From contig NW_026912178.1 in assembly GCF_963662255.1 (NCBI RefSeq), positions 1,736,001 to 1,800,000 of the forward strand: a DNA stretch of 64,000 nucleotides. Reading direction: 5' to 3'. The position numbers were made by a program, and so were the translations under genes. The notes beneath the pieces are model-generated. The model saw only the letters and a program-made list of their open reading frames with translations. It had not been told where the DNA came from and ran no database searches. Positions 50,395 through 63,999 of the stretch are shown piece after piece; the stretch's first letter is position 1; each line of letters starts with the position of its first letter. Origin of the DNA: Cinclus cinclus (Eukaryota; Chordata; Aves; Passeriformes; Cinclidae).

Positions 50395-52782
50395 CTATCT
50401 AAGATTCCTTTTTGACACCAGGGGGTGCAAAAGGACCACGGATGAACTGTGACAGCATGGGGACCTATAGAAGCAAGGATCTATTATGACACCATGAAGG
50501 CCAAGAATCAAATGATTCATTGTGACATCAAGTGGCCTAAAAGGGCATGGGATGCATTGTGACACCACAGAGGTTAAGAGAAGCAAGGAACCATTGTGAG
50601 CCAATGCAGGCTAACAGTCTAAGAATCCCTTTTGACACCAGGGGGCGCAAAAGGACCACGGATGAACTGTGACAGCATGGGGACCTATAGAAGCAAGGAT
50701 CTATTATGACACCATGAAGGCCAAGAATCAAATGATTCATTGTGACATCAAGTGGCCTAAAAGGGCTTGGAATGCATTGTGACACCACAGAGGTTAAGAG
50801 AAGCAAGGAACCATTGTGACCCAAGGGAGGCTAACAATCTAATGATCCCCTGTGTCACCAGGGGTTGTAATAGGGCCAGGGATGAATTGTGAAAGCATGG
50901 AGCACAAGAAAAACATGGAAACATTTTGACACCATGGAGGCCAAGACTCAAATGATTCATTGTAACACGAAGTGGCCTAAAAGGGCATGGGATGCATTGT
51001 GACACCATAGGGGTTAAGAGAAGCAAGGAACCATTGTGACCCAATGCAGGCTAACAATCTAAGAATCCCTTTTGACACCAGGGGGCGCAAAAGGACCACC
51101 GATGAACTGTGACAGCATGGGGACCTATAGAAGCAAGGATCTATTATGACACCATGAAGGCCAAGAATCAAATGATTCATTGTGACACCAAGTGGCCTAA
51201 AAGGGCTTGGAATGCATTGTGACACCACAGAGGTTAAGAGAAGCAAGGACCCATTGTGACCCAAGGGAGGCTAACAATCTAACGATCCCCTGTGACACCA
51301 GGAGTTGTAATAGGGCCAGGGATGAATTGTGAAAGCATGGGGCCCAAGTAAAACATGGAAACATTATGACACCATAGAGGCCAAGACTCAAATGATTCAT
51401 TGTAACACCAAGTGGCCTAAAAGGGCATGGGATGCATTGTGACACCACAGAGGCTAAGAGAAGCTGGGAACAATTGTGACCCAATGCAGGCTAACAATCT
51501 AAGAATCCCTTTTGACACCAGGGGGCGCAAAAGGACCACGGATGAACTGTGAAAGCATGGGGACCTATAGAAGCAAGGATCTATTATGACACCATGAAGG
51601 CCAAGAATCAAATGATTCATTGTGACATCAAGTGGCCTAAAAGGGCTTGGAATGCATTGTGACATCACAGAGGTTAAGAGGAGCAAGGAACCATTGTTAC
51701 TCAAGGGAGGCTAACAATCTAATGATCCATTGTGACACCAGGGGTTGTAATAGGGCCAGGGATGAATTGTGAAAGCATGGAGCCCAAGAAAAACATGGAA
51801 ACATTTTAACACCATAGAGGCCAAGACTCAAATGATTCATTGTAACACCAAGTGGCCTAAAAGGGCATGGGATGCATTGTGCCACCACAGGGGTTAAGAG
51901 AAGCAAGGAAGCATTCTGACCCAATGCAGGCTAACTATCTAAGATTCCTTTTTGACACCAGGGGGTGCAAAAGGACCACGGATGAACTGTGACAGCATGG
52001 GGACCTATAGAAGCAAGGATCTATTATGACACCATGAAGGCCAAGAATCAAATGATTCATTGTGACATCAAGTGGCCTAAAAGGGCATGGGATGCATTGT
52101 GACACCACAGAGGTTAAGAGAAGCAAGGAACCATTGTGAGCCAATGCAGGCTAACAGTCTAAGAATCCCTTTTGACACCAGGGGGCGCAAAAGGACCACG
52201 GATGAACTGTGACAGCATGGGGACCTATAGAAGCAAGGATCTATTATGACACCATGAAGGCCAAGAATCAAATGATTCATTGTGACATCAAGTGGCCTAA
52301 AAGGGCTTGGAATGCATTGTGACACCACAGAGGTTAAGAGAAGCCGGGAACCATTGTGGCCCAAGGGAGGCTAACAATCTAATGATCCCCAGTGACACCA
52401 GGGGTTGTAATAGGGCCAGGGATGAATTGTGAAAGCATGGGGCCCAAGAAAAACATGGAAACATTTTGACACCATAGAGGCGAAGACTCAAATGATTCAT
52501 TGTAACACCAAGTGGCCTAAAAGGTCATGGGATGCATTGTGCCACCACAGAGGTTAAGAGAAGCAAGGAACCATTGTGACCCAATGCAGGCTAACTATCT
52601 AAGATTCCTTTTTGACACCAGGGGGTGCAAAAGGACCACGGATGAACTGTGACAGCATGGGGACCTATAGAAGCAAGGATCTATTATGACACCATGAAGG
52701 CCAAGAATCAAATGATTCATTGTGACATCAAGTGGCCTAAAAGGGCATGGGATGCATTGTGACACCACAGAGGTTAAGAGAA
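50395..52782. repeat. Block repeated at 61,612-63,999 (offset 11,217 bp)
   Basis: Successive monomers agree at 11,217 bp: 50,537 with 61,754, 50,757 with 61,974, 50,977 with 62,194, 51,197 with 62,414, 51,417 with 62,634 and 52,297 with 63,514. The rare ACCACCGATG and CAAGGACCCATTG variants are in both. One monomer differs (CTAACTATCTAAGATTCC at 51,929 against AACAATCTAAGAATCCC at 63,150), suggesting later conversion. Confidence 0.83.
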
Positions 52783-55140
52783 GCAAGGAACCATTGTGAG
52801 CCAATGCAGGCTAACAGTCTAAGAATCCCTTTTGACACCAGGGGGCGCAAAAGGACCACGGATGAACTGTGACAGCATGGGGACCTATAGAAGCAAGGAT
52901 CTATTATGACACCATGAAGGCCAAGAATCAAATGATTCATTGTGACATCAAGTGGCCTAAAAGGGCTTGGAATGCATTGTGACACCACAGAGGTTAAGAG
53001 AAGCAAGGAACCATTGTGACCCAAGGGAGGCTAACAATCTAATGATCCCCTGTGTCACCAGGGGTTGTAATAGGGCCAGGGATGAATTGTGAAAGCATGG
53101 AGCACAAGAAAAACATGGAAACATTTTGACACCATGGAGGCCAAGACTCAAATGATTCATTGTAACACGAAGTGGCCTAAAAGGGCATGGGATGCATTGT
53201 GACACCATAGGGGTTAAGAGAAGCAAGGAACCATTGTGACCCAATGCAGGCTAACAATCTAAGAATCCCTTTTGACACCAGGGGGCGCAAAAGGACCACG
53301 GATGAACTGTGAAAGCATGGGGACCTATAGAAGCAAGGATCTATTATGACACCGTGAAGGCCAAGAATCAAATGATTCATTGTGACATCAAGTGGCCTAA
53401 AAGGGCTTGGAATGCATTGTGACATCACAGAGGTTAAGAGGAGCAAGGAACCATTGTTACTCAAGGGAGGCTAACAATCTAATGATCCATTGTGACACCA
53501 GGGGTTGTAATAGGGCCAGGGATGAATTGTGAAAGCATGGAGCCCAAGAAAAACATGGAAACATTTTAACACCATAGAGGCCAAGACTCAAATGATTCAT
53601 TGTAACACCAAGTGGCCTAAAAGGGCATGGGATGCATTGTGCCACCACAGGGGTTAAGAGAAGCAAGGAAGCATTCTGACCCAATGCAGGCTAACAATCT
53701 AAGAATCCCTTTTGACACCAGGGGGCGCAAAAGGACCACGGATGAACTGTGACAGCATGGGGACCTATAGAAGCAAGGATCTATTATGACACCATGAAGG
53801 CCAAGAATCAAATGATTCATTGTGACATCAAGTGGCCTAAAAGGGCATGGGATGCATTGTGACACCACAGAGGTTAAGAGAAGCAAGGAACCATTGTGAC
53901 TCAATGCAGGCTAACAATCTAAGAATCCCTTTTGACACCAGGGGGCGCAAAAGGACCACGGATGAACTGTGACAGCATGGGGACCTATAGAAGCAAGGAT
54001 CTATTATGACACCATGAAGGCCAAGAATCAAATGATTCATTGTGACATCAAGTGGCCTAAAAGGGCTTGGAATGCATTGTGACACCTCAGAGGTTAAGAG
54101 AAGCCGGGAACCATTGTGGCCCAAGGGAGGCTAACAATCTAATGATCCCCTGTGACACCAGGGGTTGTAATAGGGCCAGGGATGAATTGTGAAAGCATGG
54201 GGCGCAATTAATCATGGAAATATTATGACACCATAGAGGCCAAGACTCAAATGATTCATTGTAACACCAAGTGGCCTAAAAGGGCATGGGATGCATTGTG
54301 ACACCACAGAGGTTAAGAGAAGCAAGGAACCATTGTGACCCAATGCAGGCTAACAATCTAAGAATCCCTTTTGACACCAGGGGGCGTAAAAGGACTACGG
54401 ATGAACTGTGACAGCATGGGGACCTATAGAAGCAAGGATCTATTATGACACCATGAAGGCCAAGAATCAAATGATTCATTGTGACATCAAGTGGCCTAAA
54501 AGGGCATGGGTTGCATTGTGACACCACAGAGGTTAAGAGAAGCAAGGAACCATTGTGACCCAATGGGGGCTAACAATCTAAGAATCCCTTTTGACACCAG
54601 GGGGCGCAAAAGGACCACGGATGAACTGTGACAGCATGGGGACCTATAGAAGCAAGGATTTATTATGACACCATGAAGGCCAAGAATCAAATGATTCATT
54701 GTGACATCAAGTGGCCTAAAAGGGCTTGGAATGCATTGTGACACCACAGAGGTTAAGAGAAGCAGGGAACCATTGTGACCCAAGGGAGGCTAACAATCTA
54801 ATGATCCATTGTGACACCAGGGGTTGTAATAGGGCCAGGGATGAATTGTGAAAGCATGGGGCACAATAAATCATGGAAATATTATGACACCATAGAGGCC
54901 AAGACTCAAATGATTCATTGTAACACCAAGTGGCCTAAAAGGGCATGGGATGCATTGTGACACCACAGAGGTTAAGAGAAGCAGGGAACCATTGTGACCC
55001 AATGCAGGCTAACCATCTAAGAATCCCTTTTGACACCAGGGGGCGCAAAGGGACCACGGATGAACTGTGACGGCATGGGGACCTATAGAAGCAAGGATCT
55101 ATTATGACACCATGAAGGCCAAGAATCAAATGATTCATTG
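51409..55140. repeat. 4,178 bp HOR family, partial copy 3 (offset 9,234 bp from copy 2)
   Basis: Monomer starts and variants match copy 2 at 9,234 bp (42,183 to 51,417, 43,503 to 52,737, 45,042 to 54,276, 45,701 to 54,935). The sequence to the left, about 36,980-37,990, also matches 50,390-51,400 at 13,412 bp, so the copied segment continues upstream of the tandem unit. Scattered differences are present, such as CACCGTGAAGG at 53,352. Confidence 0.85.
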
Positions 55141-56932
55141 TGACATCAAGTGGCCTAAAAGGGCATGGGATGCATTGTGACACCACAGAGGTTAAGAGAA
55201 GCAAGGAACCATTGTGACCCAATGCAGGCTAACAATCTAAGAATCCCTTTTGACACCAGGGGGCGTAAAAGGACTACGGATGAACTGTGACAGCATGGGG
55301 ACCTATAGAAGCAAGGATCTATTATGACACCATGAAGGCCAAGAATCAAATGATTCATTGTGACATCAAGTGGCCTAAAAGGGTATGGGATGCATTGTGA
55401 CACCACAGAGGTTAAGAGAAGCAAGGGACCATTGTGAGCCAATGCAGGCTAACAGTCTAAGAATCCCTTTTGACACCAGGGGGCGCAAAAGGACCACGGA
55501 TGACCTGTGACAGCATGGGGACCTATAGAAGCAAGGATCTATTATGACACCATGAAGGCCAAGAATCAAATGATTCATTGTGACACCAAGAGGCCTAAAA
55601 GGGCTTGGAATGCATTGTGACACCACAGAGGTTAAGAGAAGCAAGGACCCATTGTGACCCAAGGGAGGCTAACAATCTAACGATCCCCTGTGACACCAGG
55701 AGTTGTAATAGGGCCAGGGATGAATTGTGAAAGCATGGGGCCCAAGTAAAACATGGAAACATTATGACACCATAGAGGCCAAGACTCAAATGATTCATTG
55801 TAACACCAAGTGGCCTAAAAGGGCATGGGATGCATTGTGACACCACAGAGGCTGAGAGAAGCTGGGAACAATTGTGACCCAAAGCAGGCTAACAATCTAA
55901 GAATCCCTTTTGACACCAGGGGGCGCAAAAGGACCACGGATGAACTGTGAAAGCATGGGGACCTATAGAAGCAAGGATCTATTATGACACCATGAAGGCC
56001 AAGAATCAAATGATTCATTGTGACATCAAGTGGCCTAAAAGGGCATGGGTTGCATTGTGACACCAGAGAGGTTAAGAGAAGCAAGGAACCATTGTCACCC
56101 AATGCAGGCTAACTATCCAAGATTCCCTTTTGACACCAGGGGGCGCAAAAGGACCACGGATGAACTGTGACAGCATGGGGACCTATAGAAGCAAGGATCT
56201 ATTATGACACCATGAAGGCCAAGAATCAAATGATTCATTGTGACATCAAGTGGCCTAAAAGGGCTTGGAATGCATTGTGACACCACAGAGGTTAAGAGAA
56301 GCATGGAACCATTGTGGCCCAAGGGAGGCTAACAATCTAATGAGCCCCTGTGACACCAGGGGTTGTAATAGGGCCAGGGATGAATTGTGAAAGCATGGGG
56401 CTCAATAAATCATGGAAATATTATGACAACATAGAGGCCAAGACTCAAATGATTCATTGTAACACCAAGTGGCCTTAAAGGGCATGGGATGCATTGTGAC
56501 ACCACAGAGGTTAAGAGAAGCAGGGAACCATTGTGACCCAAGGGAGGCTAACAATCTAAGAATCCCTTTTGACACCAGGGGGCGCAAAAGGACCACGGAT
56601 GAACTGTGACAGTATGGGGACCTATAGAAACAAGGATCTATTATGACACCATGAAGGCCAAGAATCAAATGATTCATTGTGACATCAAGTGGCCTAAAAG
56701 GGCTTGGAATGCATTGTGACATGACAGAGGTTAAGAGGAGCAAGGAACCATTGTGACCCAAGGGAGGCTAACAATCTAATGATCCATTGTGACACCAGGG
56801 GTTGTAATAGGGCCAGGGATGAATTGTGAAAGCATGGAGCCCAAGAAAAACATGGAAACATTTTAACACCATAGAGGCCAAGACTCAAATGATTCATTGT
56901 AACACCAAGTGGCCTAAAAGGGCATGGGATGC

Positions 56933-57154
56933 ATTGTGACACCATAGGGGTTAAGAGAAGCAAGGAACCATTGTGACCCAATGCAGGCTAACAATCTAAG
57001 AATCCCTTTTGACACCAGGGGGCGCAAAAGGACCACGGATGAACTGTGACAGCATGGGGACCTATAGAAGCAAGGATCTATTATGACACCATGAAGGCCA
57101 AGAATCAAATGATTCATTGTGACATCAAGTGGCCCAAAAAAGGGCATGGGATGC
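56933..57154. repeat. 222 bp monomer with a 2 bp insertion
   Basis: Sub-repeat 6 reads GTGGCCCAAAAAAGGGC rather than GTGGCCTAAAAGGGC, a net gain of two bases in the A run. This is the longest monomer I measured. It locally restores a reading frame between neighbouring units, which produces an apparent 169-codon minus-strand frame (56,914-57,423) with no other sign of being a gene. Confidence 0.85.
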
Positions 57155-58441
57155 ATTGTGACACCACAGAGGTTAAGAGAAGCAAGGAACCATTGTGACC
57201 CAATGCAGGCTAACAATCTAAGAATGCCTTTTGACACCAGGGGGCGCAAAAGGACCACGGATGAACTGTGACAGCATGGGGACCTATAGAAGCAAGGATC
57301 TATTATGACACCATGAAGGCCAAGAATCAAATGATTCATTGTGACATCAAGTGGCCTAAAAGGGCATGGGATGCATTGTGACACCTCAGAAGTTAAGAGA
57401 AGCCGGGAACCATTTTGGCCCAAGGGAGGCTAACAATCTAATGATCCCCTGTGTCACCAGGGGTTGTAATAGGGCCAGGGATGAATTGTGAAAGCATGGA
57501 GCACAAGAAAAACATGGAAACATTTTGACACCATGGAGGCCAAGACTCAAATGATTCATTGTAACACGAAGTGGCCTAAAAGGGCATGGGATGCATTGTG
57601 ACACCATAGGGGTTAAGAGAAGCAAGGAACCATTGTGACCCAAAGCAGGCTAACAATCTAAGAATCCCTTTTGACACCAGGGGGCGCAAAAGGACTACGG
57701 ATGAACTGTGACAGCATGGGGACCTATAGAAGCAAGGATCTATTATGACACCATGAAGGCCAAGAATCAAATGATTCATTGTGACATCAAGTGGCCTAAA
57801 AGGGCATGGGTTGCATTGTGACACCACAGAGGTTAAGAGAAGCAGGGAACCATTGTGACCCAATGCAGGCTAACAATCTAAGAATCCCTTTTGACACCAG
57901 GGGGCGCAAAAGGACCACGGATGAACTGTGACAGCATGGGGACCTATAGAAGCAAGGATTTATTATGACACCATGAAGGCCAAGAATCAAATGATTCATT
58001 GTGACATCAAGTGGCCTAAAAGGGCTTGGAATGCATTGTGACACCACAGAGGTTAAGAGAAGCAGGGAACCATTGTGACACAAGGGAGGCTAACAATCTA
58101 ATGATCCATTGTGACACCAGGGGTTGTAATAGGGCCAGGGATGAATTGTGAAAGCATGGGGCACAATAAATCATGGAAATATTATGACACCATAGAGGCC
58201 AAGACTCAAATGATTCATTGTAACACCAAGTGGCCTAAAAGGGCATGGGATGCATTGTGACACCACAGAGGTTAAGAGAAGCAGGGAACCATTGTGACCC
58301 AATGCAGGCTAACCATCTAAGAATCCCTTTTGACACCAGGGGGCGCAAAGGGACCACAGATGAACTGTGACGGCATGGGGACCTATAGAAGCAAGGATCT
58401 ATTATGACACCATGAAGGCCAAGAATCAAATGATTCATTGT

Positions 58442-59340
58442 GACATCAAGTGGCCTAAAAGGGCTTGGAATGCATTGTGACATCACAGAGGTTAAGAGGA
58501 GCAAGGAACCATTGTTACTCAAGGGAGGCTAACAATCTAATGATCCATTGTGACACCAGGGGTTGTAATAGGGCCAGGGATGAATTGTGAAAGCATGGAG
58601 CCCAAGAAAAACATGGAAACATTTTAACACCATAGAGGCCAAGACTCAAATGATTCATTGTAACACCAAGTGGCCTAAAAGGGCATGCTATGCATTGTGA
58701 CACCACAGGGGTTAAGGGAAGCAAGGAAGCATTCTGACCCAATGCAGGCTAACAATCTAAGAATCCCTTTTGACACCAGGGGGCGCAAAAGGACCACGGA
58801 TGAACTGTGACAGCATGGGGACCTATAGAAGCAAGGATCTATTATGACACCATGAAGGCCAAGAATCAAATGATTCATTGTGACATCAAGTGGCCTAAAA
58901 GGGCATGGGATGCATTGTGACACCACAGAGGTTAAGAGAAGCAAGGAACCATTGTGACCCAATGCAGGCTAACAATCTAAGAATGCCTTTTGACACCAGG
59001 GGGCGCAAAAGGACCACGGATGAACTGTGACAGCATGGGGACCTATAGAAGCAAGGATCTATTATGACACCATGAAGGCCAAGAATCAAATGATTCATTG
59101 TGACATCAAGTGGCCTAAAAGGGCTTGGAATGCATTGTGACACCTCAGAGGTTAAGAGAAGCCGGGAACCATTGTGGCCCAAGGGAGGCTAACAATCTGA
59201 TGATCCCCTGTGACACCAGGGGTTGTAATAGGGCCAGGGATGAATTGTGAAAGCATGGGGCGCAATTAATCATGGAAATATTATGACACCATAGAGGCCA
59301 AGACTCAAATGATTCATTGTAACACCAAGTGGCCTTAAAG
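58442..59340. repeat. Fragment of the 4,178 bp HOR (offset 5,058 bp from copy 3)
   Basis: The run from GACATCACAGAGGTTAAGAG to GCGCAATTAATCATGG matches 53,384-54,280 at 5,058 bp, then ends at GGCCTTAAAGGG. Local differences include ATGCTATGCATTG at 58,686 and GTTAAGGGAAGC near 58,711. Confidence 0.75.
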
Positions 59341-59553
59341 GGCATGGGATGCATTGTGACACCACAGAGGTTAAGAGAAGCAGGGAACCATTGTGACCCA
59401 ATGTAGGCTAACAATCTAAGAATCCCTTTTGACACCAGGGGGCGCAAAAGGACTACGGATGAACTGTGACAGCATGGGGACCTATAGAAGCAAGGATCTA
59501 TTATGACACCATGAAGGCCAAGAATCAAATGATTCATTGTGACATCAAGTGGC

Positions 59554-60993
59554 CTAAAAGGGCATGGGATGCATTGTGACACCACAGAGGTTAAGAGAAG
59601 CAAGGAACCATTGTGAGCCAATGCAGGCTAACAGTCTAAGAATCCCTTTTGACACCAGGGGGCGCAAAAGGACCACGGATGAACTGTGACAGCATGGGGA
59701 CCTATAGAAGCAAGGATCTATTATGACACCATGAAGGCCAAGAATCAAATGATTCATTGTGACATCAAGTGGCCTAAAAGGGCTTGGAATGCATTGTGAC
59801 ACCACAGAGGTTAAGAGAAGCCGGGAACCATTGTGGCCCAAGGGAGGCTAACAATCTAATGATCCCCAGTGACACCAGGGGTTGTAATAGGGCCAGGGAT
59901 GAATTGTGAAAGCATGGGGCCCAAGAAAAACATGGAAACATTTTGACACCATAGAGGCGAAGACTCAAATGATTCATTGTAACACCAAGTGGCCTAAAAG
60001 GTCATGGGATGCATTGTGCCACCACAGAGGTTAAGAGAAGCAAGGAACCATTGTGACCCAATGCAGGCTAACTATCTAAGATTCCTTTTTGACACCTGGG
60101 GGTGCAAAAGGACCACGGATGAACTGTGACAGCATGGGGACCTATAGAAGCAAGGATCTATTATGACACCATGAAGGCCAAGAATCAAATGATTCATTGT
60201 GACATCAAGTGGCCTAAAAGGGCATGGGATGCATTGTGAAACCACAGAGGTTAAGAGAAGCAAGGAACCATTGTGAGCCAATGCAGGCTAACAGTCTAAG
60301 AATCCCTTTTGACACCAGGGGGCGCAAAAGGACCACGGATGAACTGTGACAGCATGGGGACCTATAGAAGCAAGGATCTATTATGACACCATGAAGGCCA
60401 AGAATCAAATGATTCATTGTGACATCAAGTGGCCTAAAAGGGCTTGGAATGCATTGTGACACCACAGAGGTTAAGAGAAGCAAGGAACCATTGTGACCCA
60501 AGGGAGGCTAACAATCTAATGATCCCCTGTGTCACCAGGGGTTGTAATAGGGCCAGGGATGAATTGTGAAAGCATGGAGCACAAGAAAAACATGGAAACA
60601 TTTTGACACCATGGAGGCCAAGACTCAAATGATTCATTGTAACACGAAGTGGCCTAAAAGGGCATGGGATGCATTGTGACACCATAGGGGTTAAGAGAAG
60701 CAAGGAACCATTGTGACCCAATGCAGGCTAACAATCTAAGAATCCCTTTTGACACCAGGGGGCGCAAAAGGACCACGGATGAACTGTGAAAGCATGGGGA
60801 CCTATAGAAGCAAGGATCTATTATGACACCATGAAGGCCAAGAATCAAATGATTCATTGTGACATCAAGTGGCCTAAAAGGGCTTGGAATGCATTGTGAC
60901 ATCACAGAGGTTAAGAGGAGCAAGGAACCATTGTTACTCAAGGGAGGCTAACAATCTAATGATCCATTGTGACACCAGGGGTTGTAATAGGGC
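59554..60993. repeat. Fragment of the 4,178 bp HOR (offset 7,477 bp from copy 3)
   Basis: Monomers match 52,077-53,516 at 7,477 bp (52,077 to 59,554, 52,737 to 60,214, 52,957 to 60,434, 53,177 to 60,654). Private changes in this copy are GACACCTGGGGG near 60,092, ATTGTGAAACC near 60,235 and GGCAAAGG-free beta units. The match breaks soon after 60,990, where GTGCAAGCATGGGG replaces GTGAAAGCATGGAG. Confidence 0.72.
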
Positions 60994-61611
60994 CAGGGAT
61001 GAATTGTGCAAGCATGGGGACCAAGAAAAACATGGAAACATTTTGACACCATAGAGGCGAAGACTCAAATGATTCATTGTAACACCAAGTGGCCTAAAAG
61101 GGCATGGGATGCATTGTGCCACCACAGAGGTTAAGAGAAGCAAGGAACCATTGTGACCCAATGCAGGCTAACTATCTAAGATTCCTTTTTGACACCAGGG
61201 GGTGCAAAAGGACCACGGATGAACTGTGACAGCATGGGGACCTATAGAAGCAAGGATCTATTATGACACCATGAAGGCCAAGAATCAAATGATTCATTGT
61301 GACATCAAGTGGCCTAAAAGGGCATGGGATGCATTGTGACACCACAGAGGTTAAGAGAAGCCGGGAACCATTGTGGCCCAAGGGAGGCTAACAATCTAAT
61401 GATCCCCAGTGACACCAGGGGTTGTAATAGGGCCAGGGATGAATTGTGAAAGCATGGGGCCCAAGAAAAACATGGAAACATTTTGACACCATAGAGGCGA
61501 AGACTCAAATGATTCATTGTAACACCAAGTGGCCTAAAAGGTCATGGGATGCATTGTGCCACCACAGAGGTTAAGAGAAGCAAGGAACCATTGTGACCCA
61601 ATGCAGGCTAA

Positions 61612-63999
61612 CTATCTAAGATTCCTTTTTGACACCAGGGGGTGCAAAAGGACCACGGATGAACTGTGACAGCATGGGGACCTATAGAAGCAAGGATCTA
61701 TTATGACACCATGAAGGCCAAGAATCAAATGATTCATTGTGACATCAAGTGGCCTAAAAGGGCATGGGATGCATTGTGACACCACAGAGGTTAAGAGAAG
61801 CAAGGAACCATTGTGAGCCAATGCAGGCTAACAGTCTAAGAATCCCTTTTGACACCAGGGGGCGCAAAAGGACCACGGATGAACTGTGACAGCATGGGGA
61901 CCTATAGAAGCAAGGATCTATTATGACACCATGAAGGCCAAGAATCAAATGATTCATTGTGACATCAAGTGGCCTAAAAGGGCTTGGAATGCATTGTGAC
62001 ACCACAGAGGTTAAGAGAAGCAAGGAACCATTGTGACCCAAGGGAGGCTAACAATCTAATGATCCCCTGTGTCACCAGGGGTTGTAATAGGGCCAGGGAT
62101 GAATTGTGAAAGCATGGAGCACAAGAAAAACATGGAAACATTTTGACACCATGGAGGCCAAGACTCAAATGATTCATTGTAACACGAAGTGGCCTAAAAG
62201 GGCATGGGATGCATTGTGACACCATAGGGGTTAAGAGAAGCAAGGAACCATTGTGACCCAATGCAGGCTAACAATCTAAGAATCCCTTTTGACACCAGGG
62301 GGCGCAAAAGGACCACCGATGAACTGTGACAGCATGGGGACCTATAGAAGCAAGGATCTATTATGACACCATGAAGGCCAAGAATCAAATGATTCATTGT
62401 GACACCAAGTGGCCTAAAAGGGCTTGGAATGCATTGTGACACCACAGAGGTTAAGAGAAGCAAGGACCCATTGTGACCCAAGGGAGGCTAACAATCTAAC
62501 GATCCCCTGTGACACCAGGAGTTGTAATAGGGCCAGGGATGAATTGTGAAAGCATGGGGCCCAAGTAAAACATGGAAACATTATGACACCATAGAGGCCA
62601 AGACTCAAATGATTCATTGTAACACCAAGTGGCCTAAAAGGGCATGGGATGCATTGTGACACCACAGAGGCTAAGAGAAGCTGGGAACAATTGTGACCCA
62701 ATGCAGGCTAACAATCTAAGAATCCCTTTTGACACCAGGGGGCGCAAAAGGACCACGGATGAACTGTGAAAGCATGGGGACCTATAGAAGCAAGGATCTA
62801 TTATGACACCATGAAGGCCAAGAATCAAATGATTCATTGTGACATCAAGTGGCCTAAAAGGGCTTGGAATGCATTGTGACATCACAGAGGTTAAGAGGAG
62901 CAAGGAACCATTGTTACTCAAGGGAGGCTAACAATCTAATGATCCATTGTGACACCAGGGGTTGTAATAGGGCCAGGGATGAATTGTGAAAGCATGGAGC
63001 CCAAGAAAAACATGGAAACATTTTAACACCATAGAGGCCAAGACTCAAATGATTCATTGTAACACCAAGTGGCCTAAAAGGGCATGGGATGCATTGTGCC
63101 ACCACAGGGGTTAAGAGAAGCAAGGAAGCATTCTGACCCAATGCAGGCTAACAATCTAAGAATCCCTTTTGACACCAGGGGGCGCAAAAGGACCACGGAT
63201 GAACTGTGACAGCATGGGGACCTATAGAAGCAAGGATCTATTATGACACCATGAAGGCCAAGAATCAAATGATTCATTGTGACATCAAGTGGCCTAAAAG
63301 GGCATGGGATGCATTGTGACACCACAGAGGTTAAGAGAAGCAAGGAACCATTGTGAGCCAATGCAGGCTAACAGTCTAAGAATCCCTTTTGACACCAGGG
63401 GGCGCAAAAGGACCACGGATGAACTGTGACAGCATGGGGACCTATAGAAGCAAGGATCTATTATGACACCATGAAGGCCAAGAATCAAATGATTCATTGT
63501 GACATCAAGTGGCCTAAAAGGGCTTGGAATGCATTGTGACACCACAGAGGTTAAGAGAAGCCGGGAACCATTGTGGCCCAAGGGAGGCTAACAATCTAAT
63601 GATCCCCAGTGACACCAGGGGTTGTAATAGGGCCAGGGATGAATTGTGAAAGCATGGGGCCCAAGAAAAACATGGAAACATTTTGACACCATAGAGGCGA
63701 AGACTCAAATGATTCATTGTAACACCAAGTGGCCTAAAAGGTCATGGGATGCATTGTGCCACCACAGAGGTTAAGAGAAGCAAGGAACCATTGTGACCCA
63801 ATGCAGGCTAACTATCTAAGATTCCTTTTTGACACCAGGGGGTGCAAAAGGACCACGGATGAACTGTGACAGCATGGGGACCTATAGAAGCAAGGATCTA
63901 TTATGACACCATGAAGGCCAAGAATCAAATGATTCATTGTGACATCAAGTGGCCTAAAAGGGCATGGGATGCATTGTGACACCACAGAGGTTAAGAGAA
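61612..63999. repeat. Second copy of the 50,395 block, running to the window edge
   Basis: Matches 50,395-52,782 as listed there. It also carries the start of the 4,178 bp HOR (GGCTAAGAGAAGCTGGGAAC near 62,669), so a further HOR copy probably continues beyond the window. Confidence 0.82.

Noticed and set aside
56914..57423. Minus-strand frame of 169 codons
   Set aside because: Produced by the 2 bp insertion in the monomer 56,933-57,154, not by a gene.
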